A stretch of 64,000 nucleotides of DNA from Hoeflea phototrophica DFL-43 (lineage in GTDB: Bacteria > Pseudomonadota > Alphaproteobacteria > Rhizobiales > Rhizobiaceae): contig NZ_CM002917.1 in the NCBI RefSeq assembly GCF_000154705.2, forward strand, positions 3,607,853-3,671,852, given 5' to 3'. A program made the position numbers and the translations under genes. The notes beneath the pieces are model-generated. The model was not told where the DNA came from and made no database searches. It worked only from the letters and a program-made list of their open reading frames with translations. Positions 45,088 to 54,739 of the stretch are shown one piece after another; position 1 is the first letter of the stretch, and every line of letters starts with the position of its first letter.

Positions 45088-46956
45088 ATGAATGGACCGT
45101 CAGATCATTGGATAACAACAAGAGTTGCCACACCCATTGTGGCGGCTGTCTTCGCGTTGCTGTTCCTGATGAGCCTGCTGGCCTATCCGCAGGTGCAGGC
45201 GAGCTTCGTGAAAGATGCACAAGTTGCCGCGAAATCCACCCTGCGTTTGGTCTCCGGAGCAGTGGATCAGGCCATTGGCAAGTACCAGCCAATTCCCGGA
45301 CTGATCGCGGACGATCCGATCTTCCGGGATCTTCTTCACCAGACCGGCAACAATGGCATTGTGCCGTTTGTGAACGAAAAGCTGCGCCACATCGCAGGCT
45401 CAGTAGGCGCTTCGGACATCTACATCATGGACCCGTCCGGCACGACAGTCGCGGCAAGCAATTATCGCGACGAGCGGTCGTTCATGGGCAACAATTTCGC
45501 CTACCGTCCCTATTTCTACAAGGCCCTCGCAGGCGAGGCCACTCAGTTTCACGCACTCGGCACGACCTCGGGTGAGCGCGGCTTCTTCTTTTCGGTTCCC
45601 ATCCTCGATGGAATATCCGTCATTGGTGTTCTCGCCTTGAAGGTCACGGTCGAGCTCTTTGAGGGCGCATGGTCAGGATCCCCGCTGGAGATCATCGTCG
45701 CCGACCCCAACGGGGTCGCGTTTCTCGCCAGCCATGATGACTATCGCCTCCGCTCCCTGGCCCCCTTGTCTGATGGTGTTCGTGCCCGGATCGCCGAGAC
45801 CCGGCAGTTTCCTCTCAATGCCGTCACGCCAATCCCGTTTTCGGCAAACGTCATCGCGCCAAGCGCGGTTGAAGTGACCTTGGGAGAGGTCGGTTCGGAA
45901 ATTCACTACCTGGCCGAAAGCGAGCCGCTCAGTCTTTCCGGATGGCACGCCATCGTCCTGACCCCGCTTGGTCCGATCACATCGCAGGCGATCTATGCGC
46001 TGATCGTCTGGAACCTGGCCACCGGAGCCATCGCGCTGGCTGCCCTTGCCTTGATCCAGCGCCGGGCGCGCATCTTTGAACGTATTCGCGTGGAGCAGAC
46101 CCAGAGGGACCTGCTGGAGAAAATGGTCCGGGAACGGACCGCGGATCTGGACACCGCAAACATCAGCCTGCGCAGCGAAGTCAATGAGCGCAAGATTGCC
46201 GAGGAGCGCTTGCGAAAGACGCAAAAGGATCTTGTGCAAGCAGGCAAGCTGGCCGCCCTCGGGCAGATGTCCGCGGCCCTGTCTCACGAGATCAATCAGC
46301 CTTTGGCGGCGGTGAAATCCTATGCCGACAATGCCGCGCTTTACATCGAGCGAAACAGGACCGCCGAGGCCAAGGCAAACATCGCCCGCATCTCTGAAAT
46401 GACCGATCGCATGGCGAAAATCTCGAGGCACCTTCGAAATTTCGCCCGCCGGCCCGGGGACAAATTGAACGCGATACCGGTCTGTGAGGTCATTCGCGAG
46501 GCTGTGGCGCTGATGGACCCGCAGGTCCGCAAAAGCGGAAGCCGCATCAGCTTTGCCTCGGGGCAAACCGAACATTGGGTGCTGGGCGGCAGGTTGCGGC
46601 TGCAACAGGTGCTGGTCAACATCATGACCAATGCCATCGACGCGATGGAAGGGCAGAGCCAGAAACTGATGGACATCTCCATAGACTGTGCAGATGAGAC
46701 CGTCGCGATCCATGTGCGCGATCATGGCCCGGGCCTGAAACAGGATGCTTTGAACCAGGCCTTCGAAGCCTTCTTCACCACCAAGGACGCAGGCGCCGGG
46801 ATGGGCTTGGGCCTGTCGATTTCCTACAACATCATTGAGGATTTCGGCGGCAAACTGACCGCGTCCAACCACCCTGACGGCGGCGGGATCTTCACCGTTG
46901 AGCTCCGGCGTGCCCCCGCAGAAGATCTGCCTTTAATCCAGGTGGCGGCCCAGTGA
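45088..46956 (+). CDS. sensor histidine kinase (DctB-like)
   Basis: A 622-residue inner-membrane sensor. The first transmembrane helix is at about 14-32 and the second at about 305-325; between them lies a periplasmic PDC (dCache-like) domain with YRPYFYKALAG near 145. A coiled coil (about 330-385) leads to the HisKA domain with the phosphorylated His400 in SHEINQPLAAVKSYADNA, then the HATPase_c domain (NIMTNAIDAMEG near 510, DHGPG near 548, GMGLGLSIS near 572). This is the DctB architecture for sensing C4-dicarboxylates or related acids. The partner regulator overlaps by one base (TGATG). Confidence 0.9.
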   Translation: MNGPSDHWITTRVATPIVAAVFALLFLMSLLAYPQVQASFVKDAQVAAKSTLRLVSGAVDQAIGKYQPIPGLIADDPIFRDLLHQTGNNGIVPFVNEKLRHIAGSVGASDIYIMDPSGTTVAASNYRDERSFMGNNFAYRPYFYKALAGEATQFHALGTTSGERGFFFSVPILDGISVIGVLALKVTVELFEGAWSGSPLEIIVADPNGVAFLASHDDYRLRSLAPLSDGVRARIAETRQFPLNAVTPIPFSANVIAPSAVEVTLGEVGSEIHYLAESEPLSLSGWHAIVLTPLGPITSQAIYALIVWNLATGAIALAALALIQRRARIFERIRVEQTQRDLLEKMVRERTADLDTANISLRSEVNERKIAEERLRKTQKDLVQAGKLAALGQMSAALSHEINQPLAAVKSYADNAALYIERNRTAEAKANIARISEMTDRMAKISRHLRNFARRPGDKLNAIPVCEVIREAVALMDPQVRKSGSRISFASGQTEHWVLGGRLRLQQVLVNIMTNAIDAMEGQSQKLMDISIDCADETVAIHVRDHGPGLKQDALNQAFEAFFTTKDAGAGMGLGLSISYNIIEDFGGKLTASNHPDGGGIFTVELRRAPAEDLPLIQVAAQ

Positions 46957-48290
46957 TGTCTCAGACAGTCGTGTTTGTTGATGATGAGGAACATCTGCGC
47001 ATCGCCGCCGGGCAAACCTTTGAGCTTGCGGAGATCGACTGCCTCTGTCTGGCGGAAGGGGAAGATGCGCTGAACCGGATGTCGCGAGACTTTGACGGCG
47101 TGTTGATCACCGACATCCGGATGCCCGGCATGGATGGAGTCACGCTGCTGCGACGGGTTCTGGAAATTGATCCGGACATCCCGGTGATCCTTGTAACCGG
47201 ACATGGCGACGTGGATCTGGCAGTCTCCTGCATGAAGGACGGCGCCTACGATTTTCTCGAAAAACCCTGTGAGCCGGCAAGGCTTGTCACGTCTGCGCGA
47301 CGCGCCATGGAATGGCGGCGGGTGACGCTGGAGAACCGCGCGCTGCGCGAACAGGTCAATCCGCTAAATGCCATCGAAGCCCGCCTCAAGGGCCGCAGTG
47401 GGCCGATGGTGAGATTGCGCCAGCGGATCAAGGCGATTGCAGCAACAGAGGCGGATGTGCTGATCTGCGGAGACACCGGAACCGGCAAGGAGATTGCCGC
47501 ACGCGCAATCCATCTCGCCAGCGGCCGCGGCAAGGGACCCTTTGTGCATGTCAATTGCGCAGCCCTTCCCGAGGCTTTGATGGAAAGCGAATTGTTTGGC
47601 AGCGAGGCCGGGGCTTTCCCCGGCTCAATGCGCGCCAGGGTGGGTCGCCTGGAACACGCGCGAGGTGGAATCCTGTGTCTCGATGAGATCGATTCCCTTT
47701 CGATGCCGCTACAGGCAAAGTTGCTCGATGTCCTTCACAATAGGCGCGTCACCCGGCTGGGATCCAACGAGGCAATTCCGCTTGATATCCGCGTTATTGC
47801 GATCTCGAAAACCGATCTGACAAAGGCGGTCCAGGAGGAAAAATTCCGGCCGGATCTGCTGTATCGTCTCAATGTCGTGACAATCCAGATGCCCCCAATT
47901 TCAGAAAGACGCGAGGACATTCCTCTCCTCTTTGCCGTCCTCGTCGGCGAAGCCGCGGACCGCTACAAAATGGCAACTCCGGAGATCCCGTCCCATTTGT
48001 TGAGCAACCTTGCGGCACGGGATTGGCCCGGCAACGTGCGCGAGATCAGAAATGAAGCGGACCGTTTTGTGCTTGGGCTGGCGGGTGACACCGGTTCAGC
48101 CCAAACCAAAAGCCAGACCCTGGCGGAGCAAATGGCCAATCACGAAAAAGCGCTGATCTCCGTCGCAATCCAGGCCAACAATGGCCGGCTGAAAGAGACA
48201 TATGAATCGCTCGGCCTGTCGCGCAAGACACTCTATGACAAGATGCAGAAACATGGATTGACCCGGGGCGATCTCGGCGAAGACGATTAA
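46956..48290 (+). CDS. DctD-like response regulator with sigma-54-type AAA domain and altered GAFTGA loop
   Basis: A 444-residue protein; ATG 46956 is taken (GTG 46953 would add one residue). The receiver domain has the phosphoacceptor Asp53 in VLITDIRMPG. The AAA+ domain has Walker A GDTGTGKE near 172, Walker B ILCLDEID near 238 and an Arg-finger region FRPDLLYRLNVV near 302. The loop that contacts sigma-54 reads GAFPGS (219-224) instead of GAFTGA. The C-terminal Fis-type helix-turn-helix is LKETYESLGLSRKTLYDKMQKHGL. Whether it can activate sigma-54 promoters is therefore doubtful. A TAXI-TRAP operon follows and is a likely target. Confidence 0.88.
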   Translation: MSQTVVFVDDEEHLRIAAGQTFELAEIDCLCLAEGEDALNRMSRDFDGVLITDIRMPGMDGVTLLRRVLEIDPDIPVILVTGHGDVDLAVSCMKDGAYDFLEKPCEPARLVTSARRAMEWRRVTLENRALREQVNPLNAIEARLKGRSGPMVRLRQRIKAIAATEADVLICGDTGTGKEIAARAIHLASGRGKGPFVHVNCAALPEALMESELFGSEAGAFPGSMRARVGRLEHARGGILCLDEIDSLSMPLQAKLLDVLHNRRVTRLGSNEAIPLDIRVIAISKTDLTKAVQEEKFRPDLLYRLNVVTIQMPPISERREDIPLLFAVLVGEAADRYKMATPEIPSHLLSNLAARDWPGNVREIRNEADRFVLGLAGDTGSAQTKSQTLAEQMANHEKALISVAIQANNGRLKETYESLGLSRKTLYDKMQKHGLTRGDLGEDD

Positions 48291-48484
48291 CGGGTGAAAT
48301 TCTACACATCGCAAGGCCGGTGAGTCACCAAAACCACCCGTTTTTGCAAAGAAGCTCATTTTACACCGCAATTATTTCTTCGTTTCCCCTTCCGCTGGAG
48401 TACAATCTCCTCCAATACCTCTGTCGTTCGTGGAGGCGAACGGACAGAGAAATTGCGGGACAATCCCGCCCATTGGAGGACACC

Positions 48485-49462
48485 ATGAAAACACTATCAT
48501 TTGCTGCCATCGTCGCAGCCAGCCTCGTCGTACCAGCTGTCGCACAGGACAAGACCGGTTGGCCTGAAAGCTTCACCGTCGGCACCGGCTCACAGGGCGG
48601 CACCTATTTTGGTTACGGTTCGGGTTGGGCCGCCATTGCGGCTGAGGATCTCGGCGTCTCCGGCGGTGCCGAAGTCACCGGCGGTCCAATGCAGAACATG
48701 GCTCTGGTTCACACCGGCGAAGTAGCCTTCGGCATGACCACAATGGGCCCGGCGGCGGAATCGCTTGCCGGAACCAATCCGATCGCGCCCGGTCTTCAGA
48801 TGACCAATGCCTGCGCCATGTTCCCGATGTACCAGACCCCGTTCTCGGTTACGACGCTTGCGTCATCCGGCATCAAGTCTGTTGCCGACATTCCGGCAGG
48901 CGCCAAGATCGGTTTCGGCCCGGCCGGATCGACCTCGGACACCTACTTCCCGCGGATGATGGAAACTCTCGGCGTGGATTTCGAGCGCCGCAACGGCGGT
49001 TGGTCTGACCTTGGCGGTCAGTTGCAGGACGGCCTTCTGGATGTGATTGCTTTCGCAGCCGGCGTGCCGGTTCCGGCAGTCTCTCAGCTCGAAGTTCAGA
49101 CCGAGATCAACATCATCGAGTTCACCGAGGAAGAACAGGCCAAGATTGCCGAAGCCTTCCCGGTATCTCCTTTCGAAATCTCGGCTGACGCCTACACCAC
49201 GCTGACGGCACCTGCCCGCTCGGTGTCGATGTGGAACTTCGCCATCGCCAATTGCGATCTGCCGGAGACCTTCGTCTACGGCGTCGTCAATGCCGTGATG
49301 TCGGACAATGAGCGCATGGTCACCGCACACCGTGCGGCGCGCTCGAGCCTGCCTGAATTCTGGGACCGCAATACCGTGATGAAATGGCATCCCGGTGCAG
49401 CACGCTGGTTCAAGGAAAATGCCGGTGCTGACATCGCAGCCGACATGATCCACGGCGGCTGA
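48485..49462 (+). CDS. TAXI-family TRAP transporter substrate-binding protein
   Basis: A 325-residue periplasmic protein from ATG 48485 with GGAGGA 4 bases upstream. A signal peptide (residues 1-20, ending VVPAVA) precedes FTVGTGSQGGTYFGYG, the TAXI signature, and ALVHTGEVAFGMT near 75. Proteins of this group bind glutamate, succinate or other carboxylates for Na+-driven uptake. It lies 194 bases after the two-component pair and pairs with the fused permease downstream. Confidence 0.92.
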   Translation: MKTLSFAAIVAASLVVPAVAQDKTGWPESFTVGTGSQGGTYFGYGSGWAAIAAEDLGVSGGAEVTGGPMQNMALVHTGEVAFGMTTMGPAAESLAGTNPIAPGLQMTNACAMFPMYQTPFSVTTLASSGIKSVADIPAGAKIGFGPAGSTSDTYFPRMMETLGVDFERRNGGWSDLGGQLQDGLLDVIAFAAGVPVPAVSQLEVQTEINIIEFTEEEQAKIAEAFPVSPFEISADAYTTLTAPARSVSMWNFAIANCDLPETFVYGVVNAVMSDNERMVTAHRAARSSLPEFWDRNTVMKWHPGAARWFKENAGADIAADMIHGG

Positions 49463-49486
49463 TCCGCTCACGAAAATAGAAGACAT

Positions 49487-49554
49487 CCTGTGCCCGTTAA
49501 ACAGCGGGCACAGGACCATTGCTCAAACCGCGTCCCCCAACCGGGCGCGGTTTG
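49487..49554 (+). other. two GC-rich hairpins between TAXI binding-protein and permease genes
   Basis: The first stem is CCTGTGCCCG with its complement (49487-49496 / 49505-49514); the second is CAAACCGCG with its complement (49524-49532 / 49546-49554). No T-run follows either, so they probably stabilise the upstream mRNA or reduce read-through. Confidence 0.65.
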
Positions 49555-49612
49555 CTATAAGTGGTAACGAGGAGTTGCGCACAAACAAGCGCATCCTGCG
49601 TGGGGAAGCAAA

Positions 49613-51898
49613 ATGACAAACCAGATCAATGAAACCGTCGAAGACCAGGTTGCCACAACCGTGCTTGCCGAGGGCGTGGACGAAGAGCCGATTGAGAGCA
49701 ATCGCCGGCTGTTCACCGGACGGGCCTACATTTTGATTGCAGCGCTGTCCGCGCTTTACGCAGCCTTTCACATGATCGCCCTCAACGGCGTTTCGATCTC
49801 GGAATGGACTGGAATAGTCATCCCGTTCCTGCCCCAATTCCCGATGGAAACATGGAACTTCCGCATCGCGCACATCGCCGGTGCTCTTGCTTTGGGCTTC
49901 CTGCTCTTTTCAGCACAGACCTTCCGGTCCGATACCGCCGCACCGAAAGAAACCAGGCTTGTTTCGCTTCTGGCCATTCTGTTTCTGGTGCCCGCGGTCG
50001 TCGCTGCTGCCACCGTGATCGGCTTCGTGCAGACGATCAATTCCGGAACCCTGCCGGAAATGGGCGGGCTGACCACCTGGGCCGCCTTCCCCGGCACCGA
50101 AATTTTCCAGACCGAGGTCAACTGGTTCGGCATCCCGCTTCTGATCGCCACACTCGGCGCCATCGTGACAGGCTGGTTCGAACGCCGCGAACGGGCGCAT
50201 TTCGCCGCATCCGATGTCGTTCTGGCCCTCTGCGGCATCGTTGTTGCTGGCTACCTGATCGCGATCTACGGCACCGCAGCACGCAATTCCGTCGGCACCA
50301 CCTTCGTACCGATCGGGGTCGCCTTCGCGGCCACGGCAGGTGCGGCGATGATCCTTGAACTCACCCGGCGGGTTGCCGGCCTGGCGCTCGTCATCATCAC
50401 CGCCGTGTTCCTGGTCTACACCTTCACGGCTCACCTCTTGCCCGGCATTCTCGCGGTTCAGAGCGCCTACACCTGGCAGCGCTTCTTCGGCCATGTCTAT
50501 TCCGACGCCGGGATCCTCGGGCCAACCACCGCGGTGTCCTCGACCTACATCATTCTCTTCATCATTTTTGCAGCCTTTCTGCAGGCCTCGAAAGTCGGCG
50601 ACTACTTCGTCAACTTCGCCTTCGCGACCGCAGGCCGGGCGCGTGGCGGTCCCGCAAAGGTCGCCATTTTCGCCTCCGGCCTGATGGGCATGATCAATGG
50701 CACCTCGGCAGGCAATGTCGTCGCCACAGGTTCGCTCACCATCCCGCTGATGAAAAAGGTCGGCTACGAGAAGAAAACCGCCGGCGCGATCGAGGCGGCC
50801 GCCTCTACCGGCGGCCAGATCATGCCGCCGATCATGGGCGCCGGCGCCTTCATCATGGCCGAAATCACCGGCATTCCCTATCAGGACATCGCTATCGCCG
50901 CGATCATTCCGGCGGTCCTCTATTTCGTATCGATCTTCTTCATGGTCGATTTCGAGGCCGCAAAACTCGGCATGCGCGGCATGCGCGATGATGAGCTGCC
51001 CAAGATCAAGGAGATGATCACCCGGGTCTATCTGTTCGTCCCGATCATCATCCTGATCGTGGCCCTCTTCATGGGCTATTCCGTGATCCGTGCTGGAACG
51101 CTCGCCACCATGTCGGCGGCAGTGGTTTCGTGGTTCACACCACACCGCATGGGATTGAGATCGATCATCAAGGCCTTTGAGCTTGCCGGCGTGATGTCGA
51201 TCCAGATCATCGCCGTCTGCGCCTGCGCCGGCATCATCGTGGGTGTGATCAGCCTGACCGGCGTCGGCGCACGTTTCTCCGGCCTGCTGCTTGATCTGGC
51301 CGCAACGAGCCAGCTTCTGGCCCTGTTTTTCGCCATGTGCATTGCCATCCTGCTCGGCATGGGCATGCCGACGACCGCGGCCTACGCGGTTGCGGCCTCT
51401 GTGGTGGCGCCAGGTCTGGTGCAACTCGGCATCCCGCTTCTGACAGCACATTTCTTTGTGTTCTATTTCGCGGTGCTCTCGGCGATCACCCCGCCCGTCG
51501 CGCTGGCAAGTTACGCGGCCGCGGGCATATCCGGTGCCAACCCAATGGCCACCTCCGTAACCTCCTTCAAGTTCGGTCTGGCAGCCTTCATCGTACCGTT
51601 CATGTTCTTCTACAACTCATCGCTCCTGATGGATGGAACCACGCTGGAAATCCTGCGCGCGGCCGGAACGGCAATCGTCGGCGTGTTCCTGCTGAGCTCC
51701 GGTGTTCAGGGCTGGTTCCTGGGCAACGTTGCCGCCTGGTTCCTGCGCGTAGCCCTGATAGTGGCTGCGCTCTTGATGATCGAAGGCGGTCTTTACAGCG
51801 ATATCGCAGGCTTGGGGACGGCAGCAGCCGTGTTCTTCATTCAGCGCTTCTTGAAACCCAAGCCCGGTATTGGCATCCCGGTGCGCGGCGCGGACTGA
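49613..51898 (+). CDS. TRAP transporter fused permease (TAXI type, DctQM fusion)
   Basis: A 761-residue inner-membrane protein with some 16-18 hydrophobic segments. The N-terminal third corresponds to the small (4-helix) subunit and the rest to the large DctM-like subunit, with IFASGLMGMINGTSAGNVVATGSL near 350-375 and the second repeat GMGMPTTAAYAVAASVVAPGLVQLG near 582-606. This fusion is usual for TAXI systems. ATG 49613 follows GGAAGC. A two-way terminator lies after the stop. Confidence 0.92.
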   Translation: MTNQINETVEDQVATTVLAEGVDEEPIESNRRLFTGRAYILIAALSALYAAFHMIALNGVSISEWTGIVIPFLPQFPMETWNFRIAHIAGALALGFLLFSAQTFRSDTAAPKETRLVSLLAILFLVPAVVAAATVIGFVQTINSGTLPEMGGLTTWAAFPGTEIFQTEVNWFGIPLLIATLGAIVTGWFERRERAHFAASDVVLALCGIVVAGYLIAIYGTAARNSVGTTFVPIGVAFAATAGAAMILELTRRVAGLALVIITAVFLVYTFTAHLLPGILAVQSAYTWQRFFGHVYSDAGILGPTTAVSSTYIILFIIFAAFLQASKVGDYFVNFAFATAGRARGGPAKVAIFASGLMGMINGTSAGNVVATGSLTIPLMKKVGYEKKTAGAIEAAASTGGQIMPPIMGAGAFIMAEITGIPYQDIAIAAIIPAVLYFVSIFFMVDFEAAKLGMRGMRDDELPKIKEMITRVYLFVPIIILIVALFMGYSVIRAGTLATMSAAVVSWFTPHRMGLRSIIKAFELAGVMSIQIIAVCACAGIIVGVISLTGVGARFSGLLLDLAATSQLLALFFAMCIAILLGMGMPTTAAYAVAASVVAPGLVQLGIPLLTAHFFVFYFAVLSAITPPVALASYAAAGISGANPMATSVTSFKFGLAAFIVPFMFFYNSSLLMDGTTLEILRAAGTAIVGVFLLSSGVQGWFLGNVAAWFLRVALIVAALLMIEGGLYSDIAGLGTAAAVFFIQRFLKPKPGIGIPVRGAD

Positions 51899-51913
51899 CA
51901 GCTCAAACAAAAG

Positions 51914-51950
51914 GAAGCGCCGGCATCTACACCGGCGCTTCTGTTTGTTT
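51914..51950. terminator. bidirectional terminator between TRAP permease and AGCS symporter
   Basis: A 10-bp stem, GAAGCGCCGG with its complement, with an 8-base loop; TGTTTGTTT follows on the plus strand and CTTTTGTTT on the minus strand. The two genes converge here. Confidence 0.85.
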
Positions 51951-51998
51951 GATCCGTGGTTTCACAAAGCGCCTCTCAGCGCATCATGGTGAAACCTT

Positions 51999-53552
51999 CT
52001 AGTGCTTGAACTTGCGGATTTCGCCCGCCTCAAGCCTTGCGCTGTAGGAGATCAGCTCCTTCTTCACCACCTTCATCAGGAAGTAGAGGGCGAAGATGTT
52101 GACCACTGCCATTGCGAAGATCGCCGCATCGGAGAAGTCGATGACCGGCCCGAGGCTGGCCGCCGCTCCAATGACAATGAACACGCAGAACAGGATCTTG
52201 AAGCTCAGTTCCGTGTTCTTGCCTTCACCGAACAGATAGGTCCAGCTTTTCAGGCCGTAATACGACCAGGAGATCATCGTCGAGAACGCAAACAGCACCA
52301 CCGCGACAGCAAGCACATAGGGGAACCAGCTGATCGATGATCCGAACGCCGCCGAGGTCAGAGCCACACCGCTGACATCACCGACCGTTGCGATTGCAGT
52401 GCCGGCTTCGTTGAGCTGGTAGAGCCCGGTGGCAGGATCCACGATCAGTTGCTGCGAAATGGTGATGACCAGCGCCGTCATGGTGCAGATCACGACCGTG
52501 TCGATCAACGGCTCAAGCAGTGACACGAACCCTTCGGTGATTGGCTCCTTGGTTCTCACCGCCGAGTGCGCGATGGCGGCGGAGCCGACACCTGCTTCAT
52601 TGGAGAATGCTGCACGCTTGAAGCCCTGGATAAGCGCGCCGACGAAACCGCCCGCAACACCCAGACCCGTGAAGGCGCCGGCGAAGATCTGCCCGAACGC
52701 CCAGCCGATCATGTCATAGTTCACCAGAAGGATGACCAGTGCCGCACCGACATAGAGAATGCCCATGAACGGCACCACCTTCTCGGTCACATTGGCGATC
52801 GACTTGATGCCGCCGACAATCACCGCGAAGACAACAGCCGCAAACACGATACCCGTGATCCAGCCCGGATAGTCGCCAACGATACCGGCAATCTGCGCAT
52901 GGGCCTGATTGGCCTGGAACATGTTGCCGCCACCAAAGGCGCCGAGGATACAGAAGATCGAGAACAGCACCGCCAGGATCTTGCCGCCTGGAAGCCCGAG
53001 TTCGGCAAAGCCCTTCGAGATGTAATACATCGGACCGCCGGAGACCGTGCCGTCCTCATATTCGTTGCGGTACTTCACACCCAGGGTACACTCGGTGAAC
53101 TTCGAGGCCATGCCGAGCAATCCGGCAAGGATCATCCAGAATGTCGCACCCGGACCGCCGATGCCCACGGCAACCGCGACACCGGCAATGTTGCCAAGCC
53201 CCACCGTTCCCGACAGCGCCGTCGCCAGTGCCTGGAAATGGCTGACCTCACCCGCATCATTCGGATCGGAATAGTCGCCCTTCACCAGCCCTATGGAATG
53301 CGCGAAGAAGCGGAACTGCACAAACCCGAAATAGATGGTGAATACCGAGGCTGCGATTACCAGCCACATCACAATCCAGGGAAAACCGGTTCCCGGGATC
53401 GGTGCAAAAATGAAACTGACAAACGGGCCGGTGACGGCGGCGAAGACCTCATTGACCTGCTGGTCGAAGGACATCGCTTCCTGAGCTTGAGCCACACTGG
53501 TCAGCCCTGTTGCCGCAACAGTCAACGGCATGATTTTACGAAGAAAAGTCAT
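51999..53552 (-). CDS. AGCS-family alanine/glycine:cation symporter
   Basis: A 517-residue inner-membrane protein from ATG 53552, with GAGGGG 6 bases upstream (ATG 53558 would lie directly against that site). A signal-like N-terminal stretch ends AQAQ, and about 11 hydrophobic segments follow. The signature of the family is NEAGVGSAAIAHSAV near 317-331, with GTVGLGNIAGVAVAVGIGGPGATFWM near 116-141. The family imports alanine, glycine or related amino acids with Na+. It follows the universal stress protein gene by 10 bases, in one operon, and diverges from an Lrp-family regulator. Confidence 0.92.
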   Translation of the reverse strand: MTFLRKIMPLTVAATGLTSVAQAQEAMSFDQQVNEVFAAVTGPFVSFIFAPIPGTGFPWIVMWLVIAASVFTIYFGFVQFRFFAHSIGLVKGDYSDPNDAGEVSHFQALATALSGTVGLGNIAGVAVAVGIGGPGATFWMILAGLLGMASKFTECTLGVKYRNEYEDGTVSGGPMYYISKGFAELGLPGGKILAVLFSIFCILGAFGGGNMFQANQAHAQIAGIVGDYPGWITGIVFAAVVFAVIVGGIKSIANVTEKVVPFMGILYVGAALVILLVNYDMIGWAFGQIFAGAFTGLGVAGGFVGALIQGFKRAAFSNEAGVGSAAIAHSAVRTKEPITEGFVSLLEPLIDTVVICTMTALVITISQQLIVDPATGLYQLNEAGTAIATVGDVSGVALTSAAFGSSISWFPYVLAVAVVLFAFSTMISWSYYGLKSWTYLFGEGKNTELSFKILFCVFIVIGAAASLGPVIDFSDAAIFAMAVVNIFALYFLMKVVKKELISYSARLEAGEIRKFKH

Positions 53553-53562
53553 AATCATCCCC

Positions 53563-54000
53563 TCAGTTGACGACGGTGACAGGTACGGAGGCCTGCATCA
53601 CGAGATTGGAAGTTGCGCTGCCGAAGATGCGCTTTGCAAAGCCGCCTTCCGACGACCGCCCGACCACGATCTGTTCGGCAGCCTCTTCTTCAGCAACCAT
53701 CATCAGAATGGAAGCCACATCGCCATGCCGCACCTTGCCCGAAGCCTTGACGCCGTCGGCATGCAGCTTGGCCACAGCAGGATCGACCACCCGCTGCATC
53801 GCTGTTGAAATCTCCTCTTCACGACGCTTGTGACGCTGCTCGTTTTCTTCCGCTGTCTGGAAGGAATAAGGCGACCACTCGACGACATAAACGAGCAGAA
53901 GCTCACAGTCCCCGATCAGCCCCGCCAGCTTTCGTGCATAGGTCACGGCCCTGTCGCCGGACCCGTGGCCATCCAGGCCAACAATCAATTTTGTTCCCAT
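53563..54000 (-). CDS. universal stress protein (UspA family)
   Basis: A 145-residue cytosolic protein from ATG 54000; an open reading from 54066 lacks a sensible start. It begins KLIVGLDGHGSGDRAV and ends with the ATP-binding motif GRSSEGGFAKRIFGSATSNLV (G-2x-G-9x-G-S/T form, slightly degenerate) followed by PVTVV. It is upstream of the AGCS gene, only 10 bases away. Pairing of Usp proteins with transporters is known and usually means energy- or stress-linked control of uptake (inference here). Confidence 0.88.
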   Translation of the reverse strand: MGTKLIVGLDGHGSGDRAVTYARKLAGLIGDCELLLVYVVEWSPYSFQTAEENEQRHKRREEEISTAMQRVVDPAVAKLHADGVKASGKVRHGDVASILMMVAEEEAAEQIVVGRSSEGGFAKRIFGSATSNLVMQASVPVTVVN

Positions 54001-54129
54001 TTCATGTCCCTCTCTGTTGTTTTTACAACCAGGCCGACACCGGGAAACACAACCCGCTTTGATCAATTATTGAAATAAAACCCGGCCCTGGCTGACAACT
54101 GCAATACGGGTTGCCCCCCAATAGCAATA

Positions 54130-54146
54130 CTAGTCGAAAGGACTAG
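54130..54146. promoter_or_regulatory. inverted repeat in the usp-AGCS / Lrp divergent promoter
   Basis: CTAGTC-GAAAG-GACTAG. It lies 75 bases before the Lrp start and 130 before the usp start, amid AT-rich tracts (54161-54220) of the type Lrp proteins bind. Confidence 0.45.
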
Positions 54147-54220
54147 CCGATGGGCCTTTTGTTGGTCTATATTCAAGACATTAGGCCATTTTTCAGGCTC
54201 AAAATGGGAAAAAAGACCAA

Positions 54221-54691
54221 ATGAGAAGGGTATTAGACCATATCGATCGGCGCATTCTCAACGAACTTCAGGCCAATGGCAGGATCTCCATTGTGGACCT
54301 GGCAGAGCGCGTGCACCTGACCAAGACCCCGTGCTCGGAGCGGGTGAAGCGGCTCGAACGCGAAGGTGTCATTTCAGGCTATGGGGCTACGATTGCGCCC
54401 ACAGAGGTCGACATGGGCCATGTCATGATCGTGCATGTGAACCTGTCGAAAACCAGCGACAGTTCGCTTGAGGACTTCAACCGTGCGGTCAAACTCATTC
54501 CCGAAGTTCAGATGTGCCTGATGATTGCCGGCCCCTTTGACTACATGCTCAAGGTTAGGACACGTGACATCAATCAGTTCCGGATACTGCTTGGCGATCA
54601 GATTTCCCAGCTTCCATCGGTCTCACAGACCCACTCTTTCGCGGTCATGGAGTCAGTCAAGGAAACCAAGGTGATCGAACTGCCGGCCTAG
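54221..54691 (+). CDS. Lrp/AsnC-family transcriptional regulator
   Basis: A 156-residue DNA-binding protein. The helix-turn-helix lies in residues 6-65 (LDHIDRRILNELQANGRISIVDLAERVHLTKTPCSERVKRLEREGVI) and the RAM effector domain in about 70-150 (HVMIVHVNL and GPFDYMLKVRTRDINQFRILL). It diverges from the usp-AGCS operon and is likely its amino-acid-responsive regulator. The ligand would be the transported amino acid (inference). Confidence 0.9.
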   Translation: MRRVLDHIDRRILNELQANGRISIVDLAERVHLTKTPCSERVKRLEREGVISGYGATIAPTEVDMGHVMIVHVNLSKTSDSSLEDFNRAVKLIPEVQMCLMIAGPFDYMLKVRTRDINQFRILLGDQISQLPSVSQTHSFAVMESVKETKVIELPA

Positions 54692-54739
54692 ACCAATTCC
54701 GGCGGGAATACCCCGCAGCCCATCCGGTCAAACTCCATC

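Noticed and set aside
48291..48484. Sigma-54 promoter before the TAXI-TRAP gene
   Set aside because: No GG-N10-GC pair in the right context was found, despite the DctD-like regulator next door.
50000..51451. Long minus-strand frame inside the TRAP permease gene
   Set aside because: Asp/His/Gly-rich shadow of a membrane protein gene.
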